Below are positions 57,709 through 64,000 of a DNA stretch of 64,000 nucleotides, piece after piece. The stretch is taken from positions 1 to 64,000 of the forward strand of contig NZ_SDEB01000013.1 of the NCBI RefSeq assembly GCF_004522175.1. Reading direction: 5' to 3'. Made by a program: the position numbers and the translations under genes. The notes beneath the pieces were generated by a model that saw nothing but the letters and a program-made list of their open reading frames with translations, had not been told where the DNA came from and ran no database searches. Position 1 is the stretch's first letter; every line of letters begins with the position of its first letter. This DNA is from Paracoccus ravus. Lineage in GTDB: Bacteria; Pseudomonadota; Alphaproteobacteria; Rhodobacterales; Rhodobacteraceae.

Positions 57709-58581
57709 TTAGTTTTGCCCCAAAAGTTGGCAGAGACGATCAAGCTCATCCAGGCTCTTATAGGCGACCACGACTTGCCCACCCTCGGCGCCGGAATGGT
57801 TGATCGAAACGCGCATCCGCAGATGTGCCGTCAGATCGCCCTCAAGCGCGCGGGTATCGGCGTCCTTTTCGCTTGAGCGCGGAGCAGGCTTTCTTGCCCC
57901 GTCCGCCTGGCGCCGAACAAGCTCTTCGGTTTCACGAACCGACAGGTTCTTTTCGATGACCTTGCGCGCCAGATCGACCGAGTTCGGCGCGGTAATCAGC
58001 GCCCGCGCATGACCTGCCGTCAGCTTTCCTTCCTTGAGCCAGTTCTGGATCTGTTCGGGAAGATTGAGCAGACGCAACAGGTTGGCGATATGGCTGCGGC
58101 TCTTGTTGAGCGCCTCGCCCAGCTTTTCTTGCGTATGACCAAACCTGTCCATCAGTTGGCGATACGACGCTGCCTCTTCGATCGCGTTCAGGTCAGAGCG
58201 TTGAATATTCTCGACAATCGCGACCTCGAGAACCTCAGTATCGTCCAGTTCCCGCACAATGACGGGAACCTCATGCAATTGCGCGATTTGCGCGGCACGC
58301 CAACGGCGCTCACCAGCCACAATCTGGTAAAGCCCTTTGTCGCTTGGATGGGGACGGACGATCAAAGGCTGCAACACGCCTTTGCTGCGCAGCGAATCCG
58401 CAAGCTCATTCAAAGATTCGGGGGCAAAATTCCGCCTTGGCTGATCCGGATTTGGGGTCAGTTGCTCGACGGGAAGTATCTGGCGGGGAACAGGTTTATC
58501 GGAAGGTATCAAATCAACATCAGCCATAAGTGCGGACAATCCACGGCCCAGCCCCCGCTTTTCAAGCCTGTTTTCAGTCAT
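57709..58581 (-). CDS. parB: ParB chromosome-partitioning protein
   Basis: ParB (290 residues) binds parS and forms the partition complex with ParA. It has the N-terminal ParA-stimulating segment RGLGRGLSALM, the CTPase box around VAGERRWRAAQIA and IVENIQRSDLNAIEEA, the helix-turn-helix and a C-terminal dimer domain ending LDELDRLCQLLGQN. GAGGAGG precedes the ATG at 58581, ten bases after the parA stop. Two parS sites lie 1.3 and 3.2 kb away. Confidence 0.96.
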   Translation of the reverse strand: MTENRLEKRGLGRGLSALMADVDLIPSDKPVPRQILPVEQLTPNPDQPRRNFAPESLNELADSLRSKGVLQPLIVRPHPSDKGLYQIVAGERRWRAAQIAQLHEVPVIVRELDDTEVLEVAIVENIQRSDLNAIEEAASYRQLMDRFGHTQEKLGEALNKSRSHIANLLRLLNLPEQIQNWLKEGKLTAGHARALITAPNSVDLARKVIEKNLSVRETEELVRRQADGARKPAPRSSEKDADTRALEGDLTAHLRMRVSINHSGAEGGQVVVAYKSLDELDRLCQLLGQN

Positions 58582-58591
58582 CTGCCCCTCC

Positions 58592-59368
58592 TCAGGTTGT
58601 TTCATACTGTCTCGCCAGAAACTCTTTTGCGAGTTCACGATAGGCCAGGCTACCCTTTGAGGTAGGGTCGTAATGCAGGACCGGCATCGCATGTGATGGT
58701 GCTTCAGAGAGCCTGACATTCCTGGGGATTACGGTTTTATAGACCAGGCCCGAAAGCGTGTTTCTTGCATCAGCCTCGACCTGCTGGGACAGATTGTTGC
58801 GGCTATCGGACATGGTCAACAGTACGCCTTCAATGCGAAGGTCCGGATTTGCTGTCTGCCGAACCTGACGAACGGTCAACAGAAGCTGCGAAAGCCCCTC
58901 AAGGGCGTAAAACTCAGCTTGCAGCGGTACAAGAATGCTATCCGCTGCGACCATTGCATTTAACGTGAGCAGCCCAAGCGCGGGTGGGCAATCGATCAAG
59001 ACGTAATCGAACTCCTGACAAGATCCGAGCTTGTTTCTGAGGAGCTGCGTTCTTCCTGGGCGGTTAGAGATCTCGACATCGACCGACGACAGATCGCGAC
59101 TAGCCGGGACCAGGCTAAGTCCGTTTACATCTGTCTTCATGAGGCAGTCTGACAATTCGGCGGATTCGATCAAAAGATCGTAGGATGTCAGTTCTCGCTC
59201 ATCATGGGAAATTCCCAGTCCGGTCGAAGCGTTTCCTTGAGAATCCAGATCTATAAGAGCAACCCTCAGTCCCGTTTCGGCAAGTGCCGCTGCGAGATTG
59301 ATTGCAGTCGTAGTCTTTCCAACGCCGCCTTTTTGATTCGCGACGGCCAAAATCCTGGAATCAGCCAT
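58592..59368 (-). CDS. parA: ParA chromosome-partitioning ATPase
   Basis: ParA (258 residues) is the deviant Walker ATPase that moves origin complexes. Motifs are ILAVANQKGGVGKTTTAIN, LIDLDSQGNASTGLG and VLIDCPPALGLLT. The ATG at 59368 lies inside the last codons of rsmG, overlapping by eight bases (ATGGCTGA), so the genes are coupled. The upstream extension in this frame is not homologous. Confidence 0.97.
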   Translation of the reverse strand: MADSRILAVANQKGGVGKTTTAINLAAALAETGLRVALIDLDSQGNASTGLGISHDERELTSYDLLIESAELSDCLMKTDVNGLSLVPASRDLSSVDVEISNRPGRTQLLRNKLGSCQEFDYVLIDCPPALGLLTLNAMVAADSILVPLQAEFYALEGLSQLLLTVRQVRQTANPDLRIEGVLLTMSDSRNNLSQQVEADARNTLSGLVYKTVIPRNVRLSEAPSHAMPVLHYDPTSKGSLAYRELAKEFLARQYETT

Positions 59369-59942
59369 GCCGAATTCCCGAAATTTCGAGAATGGCGGCT
59401 TCGGGATCGGTTTCACTGCCATGGGGAATGCAGTCAAATTGCCATTCCAAGCGCGCTAAGGCAACCTCTGTACGCCAATTCCGCCCCTTCATCAGCCACG
59501 CCCTCCCGTCGTCTCTCAAGTGCTTGGTTACATATGACACGAGGAGAGGAAGCGCCGCAAGCGCCCGTGCACTAACGTTGTCAGCAAAGAGCGAGGGGGC
59601 GTCTTCGATACGCGAATTAAGGACATTTAGGTTATTTAAGGCCAATTCGCGAGCAACGCTTCGAAGAAAACTGCACTTTCGTTTGTCGCTTTCAATCAGG
59701 GAGACATCAAGGTCTGGGCGGCAAATGGCCATGACCACACCGGGAAGCCCCCCTCCTGAACCGATATCGACCCAACTTCCCGTTGCCGATACAGAAATTC
59801 GCGCAAGTTGAACACTATCGGCGATATGTCGTGCCTCAATGTCATCCATCGAAGCCGGAGATATCAGATTGATCGCACGGTTCCATTTCCGTATTAACGC
59901 TGCATATGCAGCAAGAAGTTCTGTTTCACGTGAAACACTCAT
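59361..59942 (-). CDS. rsmG: 16S rRNA (guanine527-N7)-methyltransferase
   Basis: RsmG (193 residues) methylates G527 of 16S rRNA using SAM. It shows the SAM motif WVDIGSGGGLPGVVMAI and the segment SARALAALPLLVSYV near the active site. Its first codons, MSVSRETE, are spelled by a perfect parS site. Its start overlaps the mnmG stop by one base (TAATG), and its end overlaps parA. Confidence 0.96.
   Translation of the reverse strand: MSVSRETELLAAYAALIRKWNRAINLISPASMDDIEARHIADSVQLARISVSATGSWVDIGSGGGLPGVVMAICRPDLDVSLIESDKRKCSFLRSVARELALNNLNVLNSRIEDAPSLFADNVSARALAALPLLVSYVTKHLRDDGRAWLMKGRNWRTEVALARLEWQFDCIPHGSETDPEAAILEISGIRHG
59922..59937. other. parS site 1, within the 5' end of rsmG
   Basis: The 16-bp palindrome TGTTTCACGTGAAACA matches the universal parS consensus exactly. 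It encodes residues of the RsmG N-terminus (VSRET) and lies about 550 bases from the parA start. ParB is encoded nearby. Confidence 0.95.
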
Positions 59943-61807
59943 TACGCTTTCTTCCGCTCACTTCCTCGCAAAGCAGAAAGAATAAGCACCAACGCGGCCG
60001 GAGTCATGCCTTCAACCGCCGAAGCATTAGCCAAAGTTGATGGCTTTAATTCGATCAGCTTGAATTTCAGTTCATTCGATAAGCCAGAAAGCGCTTCATA
60101 GTTAAAGTCCGACGGGATCCCAATTGCCTCTTCCTTGCGAAGCAGCGCGGCATCACGCTCTTGCCGCTCAGTGTACTGATGATATAACGCATCAATCGCG
60201 ATTTGCTTGCGGGTAGGCTTGTCCCATTGCGCGAATTCTTCGCTGAGGCCGAGAAGAAACTCCTCGGCATGATCGCCTTGTCCAAGCAGTGAGAATAAGG
60301 TCCGGCGTCCGCCATCCTGACTCACTTCAATATTGTTTCGTTTCAATTCGGAAGGCGTGAACTGGAGCTTCTCGGCAATGCCACGGGCGCGGGAATACTT
60401 AGCCATCTTATCTGAGAACAGAGAAGTTCGTTCGCTGCTGGAGCAACCAATTTCGATCGCGAGAGGGGTAAGGCGTTGATCGGCGTTATCCGCACGCAAA
60501 GAGAGACGGAACTCGGCACGCGAGGTGAACATTCTGTATGGCTCACTTACCCCCCGCGTAATGAGATCATCGATCATGACCCCGATATAGCTTTGCGAGC
60601 GACTAAAATGGATTGGCGCACGTCTCAGCGCGCGTAGAGCGGCATTCAGCCCCGCCACCAACCCTTGTGCGGCAGCCTCTTCGTATCCAGTGGTGCCGTT
60701 GATCTGGCCGGCGAGATATAGGCCAGGGCACGACTTTACATGAAGTGCTGCATCCAGGGCTCGCGGATCTATATAGTCATACTCCACCGCGTAGCCAGGC
60801 TGCACTATTTCCGCCTCTGAAAGACCTCGTATCGAGCGAACATACTCATACTGGACCTCAATCGGCAGCGAAGTAGAAATGCCATTAGGATAAACCAAAT
60901 CTGAGTCTAGCCCTTCTGGTTCCAGGAAAATCTGATGCGATGACTTATCTGAGAATCGCACGATCTTGTCTTCAATAGAGGGGCAGTAGCGAGGGCCGCG
61001 CCCAGAAATGTGGCCGCCATACATCGCCGAGCGCTGGAGATTCCGCTGAATTATCGCATGAGTGTCTTCGTTCGTATGCGTGATCGCGCAACTAATCTGT
61101 TCCGCAATAGGCGCGGTGTTCATATAGGAAAACAGTGTTGGTTCTTCGTCTCCCGCTTGTTTCTCAAGCGAATCCCAATCAATCGTTTGACGCCTAATTC
61201 GAGGCGGTGTTCCCGTTTTCAATCGACCCAATGGAAGACTAAGAGATATCAGCGACTGAGCCAAGGACTGTGACGCCTGTCCGCCCCACCGTCCGGCCTT
61301 TTGCTTTTGGTCTCCCACATGTATGCAGCCATTAAGGAAAGTGCCTGCGGTTAACACAACTTGCTTCGAAACAATTTCCGTGCCGTCGGCAAGACGGAGG
61401 CCTTGGATCCCCCTCTCGTTAATGAGGGATGCGACCTCACCTGTGACAATTGTCAGATGGCTTTGATCCTTAGACAATCTTTGCGCGGCTCTTCTGTATA
61501 GTGCTCGGTCGGCTTGGGCCCGAGGTCCCTGCACCGCTGGCCCTTTGCGACGGTTGAGCAATCGGAACTGAATGCCTGCAGCGTCCGCAAGCCTTCCCAT
61601 GACGCCATCCATGGCGTCAATTTCGCGCACAAGATGACCTTTCCCGAGTCCCCCAATTGCTGGATTGCAAGACATGGTGCCAAGATCATCGGCACGAAGC
61701 GTTACGAGCGCCGTTTCCACGCCCATGCGTGCTGCGGCCATTGCCGCCTCAAGTCCAGCATGGCCGCCACCAATCACCACGACGTCGAATTGTTTCACGT
61801 GAAACAC
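59942..61807 (-). CDS. mnmG: MnmG, tRNA uridine-5-carboxymethylaminomethyl modification flavoprotein
   Basis: MnmG (621 residues) with MnmE modifies wobble uridines of several tRNAs, using FAD and a methylene folate. It shows the FAD motif [30 protein letters not shown] [17 protein letters not shown], and the C-terminal helical domain. The start is GTG: either 61807 (spacing from AGGAG is one base) or 61798 (eight bases, preferred by spacing). A parS site covers both candidates. It overlaps rsmG by one base. Confidence 0.96.
   Translation of the reverse strand: MFHVKQFDVVVIGGGHAGLEAAMAAARMGVETALVTLRADDLGTMSCNPAIGGLGKGHLVREIDAMDGVMGRLADAAGIQFRLLNRRKGPAVQGPRAQADRALYRRAAQRLSKDQSHLTIVTGEVASLINERGIQGLRLADGTEIVSKQVVLTAGTFLNGCIHVGDQKQKAGRWGGQASQSLAQSLISLSLPLGRLKTGTPPRIRRQTIDWDSLEKQAGDEEPTLFSYMNTAPIAEQISCAITHTNEDTHAIIQRNLQRSAMYGGHISGRGPRYCPSIEDKIVRFSDKSSHQIFLEPEGLDSDLVYPNGISTSLPIEVQYEYVRSIRGLSEAEIVQPGYAVEYDYIDPRALDAALHVKSCPGLYLAGQINGTTGYEEAAAQGLVAGLNAALRALRRAPIHFSRSQSYIGVMIDDLITRGVSEPYRMFTSRAEFRLSLRADNADQRLTPLAIEIGCSSSERTSLFSDKMAKYSRARGIAEKLQFTPSELKRNNIEVSQDGGRRTLFSLLGQGDHAEEFLLGLSEEFAQWDKPTRKQIAIDALYHQYTERQERDAALLRKEEAIGIPSDFNYEALSGLSNELKFKLIELKPSTLANASAVEGMTPAALVLILSALRGSERKKA
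61791..61806. other. parS site 2, at the mnmG start
   Basis: A second exact TGTTTCACGTGAAACA sits over the mnmG initiation region, 1,869 bases from the first site, in the same operon and orientation. Confidence 0.95.
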
Positions 61808-61809
61808 TC

Positions 61810-63069
61810 CTACTTTCCAATGCAGAACGAGGAAAAGATCTTATCCAGATAATCCTCTGATCCAACGCGGCCGACCATCTCGGCCAAACAAAGCGACGCG
61901 TGTCGCAATGCCTCAGCAAGCATTTCCGGGGGCATCTCCGGGCTTACCGCCAAGGTGGAATCTGCCCTTTCAAGCGCCTCGGCTTGACGTTTATGACCTA
62001 TGAGGCCCGATTCTTCAGCCCGACACCTAAGTCTATCATAAACCAGAAGCAAAAGTTCCTCTACCCCATCACCGGTCTCCGCCGAGATGGCCAGTCCATT
62101 TCGGGCGTAGATATCCGACTTGGAATGGATCAGGATGTCATCTTCCCCCTCATCAACGGGAAAATCCCCGGTAGCAGAGAGATGAAGACGAAGATCGGCA
62201 GATGCCGCTCGTCGCGTCCCTCGCTCAACACCCATTGCTTCGACCGGGTCATCACTCGTACGATTCCCGGCCGTATCAAGGAAGGTAACCGGAAGACCGC
62301 GCAGGTCCGTCGCCAGTTCCAGAACGTCACGTGTGGTTCCGGGAATGTTGGACACAAGTGCGATATCACGCTTGCCTATTCTATTGAGGAGCGTTGATTT
62401 TCCTGCATTCGGCGGACCGACAATCGCCACCTCATAGCCCTGGCGTAGTCGTTCAGTGGCAGGATAGGATTTTAGCAGTTTCCTGATATCTGCCCGCACG
62501 GAATCCACCAGCGTAAAAACCTCGACAGGGACTTCGTCCGGGACCTCCTCATCGGCAAAATCAATGCTGACTTCTATCAATGCGCCCGCATGAACCAACC
62601 TCTCACGCAGACTGTCGGCCATACGACCAATCTCTCCGTCCGAGGCGCGCATGGCAAGCTTTCGCTGAGCTTCTGTTTCCGCTGAAAGCAGGTCGGCAAA
62701 ACCCTCAGTCTCGGCCAGGTCCATTTTTCCATTCAGAAAGGCACGTCGAGTGAACTCGCCAGCCTCTGCCCGTCGCAAGCCACGCTTGACCAACGATTCC
62801 GTAAGGCGGTTCACTACAACGGGCGCGCCATGTAGGTGAAACTCGCCGCTTTCTTCACCGGTAAAGCTATGCCCTTCTTCGAAGCGAAGCACCATCGCGC
62901 GATCAATGAGTTCACCCGCGTCGCGAACGGCGCGCAAATAGGATCGGCGCGCTTCTGGAAGCGCGCCGGTTAGTGCCTCAAGTACTTTGCGGGAAAGGGG
63001 TCCGCTTATGCGAACAATCGATACTCCCCCCCGCCCCGGAGGCGTGGCTTCTGCAAAGATGGTGTCCAC
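61810..63069 (-). CDS. mnmE: MnmE, tRNA modification GTPase
   Basis: MnmE (419 residues) partners MnmG. The N-terminal formyl-THF-binding domain ([21 protein letters not shown]) is followed by helices. The G domain carries [22 protein letters not shown] and DTAGNRT, and the family C-terminus is FSSFCIGK. The first codon is GTG at 63069, with GGAGG five bases upstream. It lies 15 bases after rho and two bases before mnmG. Confidence 0.96.
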   Translation of the reverse strand: MDTIFAEATPPGRGGVSIVRISGPLSRKVLEALTGALPEARRSYLRAVRDAGELIDRAMVLRFEEGHSFTGEESGEFHLHGAPVVVNRLTESLVKRGLRRAEAGEFTRRAFLNGKMDLAETEGFADLLSAETEAQRKLAMRASDGEIGRMADSLRERLVHAGALIEVSIDFADEEVPDEVPVEVFTLVDSVRADIRKLLKSYPATERLRQGYEVAIVGPPNAGKSTLLNRIGKRDIALVSNIPGTTRDVLELATDLRGLPVTFLDTAGNRTSDDPVEAMGVERGTRRAASADLRLHLSATGDFPVDEGEDDILIHSKSDIYARNGLAISAETGDGVEELLLLVYDRLRCRAEESGLIGHKRQAEALERADSTLAVSPEMPPEMLAEALRHASLCLAEMVGRVGSEDYLDKIFSSFCIGK

Positions 63070-63084
63070 TGAATCCTCCGCACG

Positions 63085-64000
63085 TCAGGCGTTCATCGAA
63101 TCGAAGAACTCGCCGTTCGTTTTGGTTTGCTTGAGTTTCGAAATCAGGAACTCGATCGCATCCGTGGTGCCCATGGGATTGAGAATGCGGCGCAGCAGGT
63201 AGGTTTTTTGCAGATCCTTGGAATCGACCAACAATTCTTCCTTGCGGGTGCCTGATTTCAGAATGTCCATCGCAGGGAAGACGCGCTTATCTGCCACCTT
63301 GCGATCCAGAACGATCTCGCTGTTGCCCGTTCCTTTGAACTCTTCAAAGATCACCTCATCCATCCGCGAGCCGGTATCGATCAGCGCGGTTGCGATGATG
63401 GTGAGCGAGCCGCCCTCCTCGATATTCCGGGCAGCACCAAAGAAGCGCTTCGGCCGCTGCAACGCATTCGCGTCCACACCACCCGTGAGAACTTTACCGG
63501 AACTCGGTACAACGGTGTTGAAGGCCCTACCAAGTCTTGTGATGGAGTCGAGCAGAATAACTACATCTCGCTTGTGCTCGACAAGCCTTTTGGCCTTCTC
63601 GATCACCATTTCCGACACTGCGACGTGCCGGCTTGCCGGTTCGTCGAAGGTCGAGGAGATGACTTCGCCCTTAACCGAGCGCTGCATGTCCGTGACTTCT
63701 TCCGGGCGTTCGTCGATCAGAAGAACGATCAGGTAGCACTCGGGATGATTTCTTTCGATCGAATGCGCTATGTTCTGCAGCAGAACGGTCTTGCCGGTGC
63801 GTGGCGGCGCGACGATCAGCGAGCGCTGGCCTTTGCCGATGGGCGCAACAAGGTCGATAATCCGCGCCGAGCGGTCCCTGATCGTCGGATCCTCGATTTC
63901 CATCTTCAGCCGCTCATTCGGATAAAGCGGGGTGAGGTTGTCGAAAGCCACCTTGTGACGGGCCTTCTCAGGATCCTCGAAGTTGATTTTCTCGACTTTC
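63085..64000 (-). CDS. rho: Transcription termination factor Rho (5' end beyond the window)
   Basis: The visible 304 or so residues cover the ATPase core and C-terminus of the hexameric RNA helicase that ends transcription. Walker A is [29 protein letters not shown], the Q-loop region [22 protein letters not shown] and the C-terminal [20 protein letters not shown] are all typical. The reading frame continues to the right edge ([21 protein letters not shown]), so about 115 N-terminal residues are missing here. It heads the leftward rho-mnmE-mnmG-rsmG-parA-parB series. Confidence 0.97.
   Translation of the reverse strand, partial: KVEKINFEDPEKARHKVAFDNLTPLYPNERLKMEIEDPTIRDRSARIIDLVAPIGKGQRSLIVAPPRTGKTVLLQNIAHSIERNHPECYLIVLLIDERPEEVTDMQRSVKGEVISSTFDEPASRHVAVSEMVIEKAKRLVEHKRDVVILLDSITRLGRAFNTVVPSSGKVLTGGVDANALQRPKRFFGAARNIEEGGSLTIIATALIDTGSRMDEVIFEEFKGTGNSEIVLDRKVADKRVFPAMDILKSGTRKEELLVDSKDLQKTYLLRRILNPMGTTDAIEFLISKLKQTKTNGEFFDSMNA

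Overview
The window is a high-GC alphaproteobacterial chromosome segment, most likely from a Paracoccus-like member of the Rhodobacterales. The evidence is the glutathione-dependent formaldehyde pathway (gfa, flhA, fghA) beside a xoxF-xoxG-xoxJ lanthanide-type methanol dehydrogenase cluster, the MsrPQ, ClpB and PyrF neighbourhood, and the origin-proximal order rho-mnmE-mnmG-rsmG-parA-parB facing grpE-hrcA / rph-rdgB-ridA-hemW. No insertion sequence, prophage, CRISPR array or rRNA operon was seen. Genes are dense, and neighbours often overlap by 1 to 8 bases.

Layout. 0.3-10.1 kb holds housekeeping genes: msrPQ, pgm, clpB with a candidate heat-shock promoter, pyrF, a nudix/NfeD/band-7 group, an N-formylglutamate amidohydrolase-like gene, tRNA-Val(GAC) and rpmJ. 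10.3-11.8 kb encodes a secreted pseudo-caspase with two peptidoglycan-binding repeats. 11.9-20.6 kb is a leftward operon with two acyl-CoA ligase-type enzymes flanking a complete branched-chain-amino-acid-type ABC importer. A hybrid sensor kinase and an OmpR-type regulator lie divergent to it. 23.3-28.6 kb has aroQ, a HAD hydrolase, an alpha-ketoglutarate semialdehyde dehydrogenase-like enzyme and a UDP-sugar dehydrogenase/epimerase pair. 28.6-36.2 kb is a TPP-riboswitch operon, thiD-O-S-G-E-F-thiY-tenA-thiZ-thiX. It combines thiazole synthesis with pyrimidine salvage and uptake, and thiC is not in the window.

36.2-53 kb is the C1 region. The leftward series fghA, xoxF, xoxG, xoxJ and a Cys-x3-Cys-Trp protein meets a rightward SRPBCC plus beta-propeller pair. 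Beyond that pair lies a leftward set of periplasmic binding protein, beta-propeller, very acidic secreted protein, ABC-2 ATPase and permease, unknown periplasmic protein and mobA. XoxF oxidises methanol in the periplasm with XoxG as electron acceptor. Gfa, FlhA and FghA take the formaldehyde to formate in the cytoplasm. The PQQ-associated ABC module probably supports the periplasmic system, but its cargo is unknown.

53-64 kb is origin-proximal housekeeping. Two perfect 16-bp parS sites lie at the 5' ends of rsmG and mnmG, next to parAB. The parB-to-mnmE block looks less GC-rich than the rest. rho runs off the right edge.
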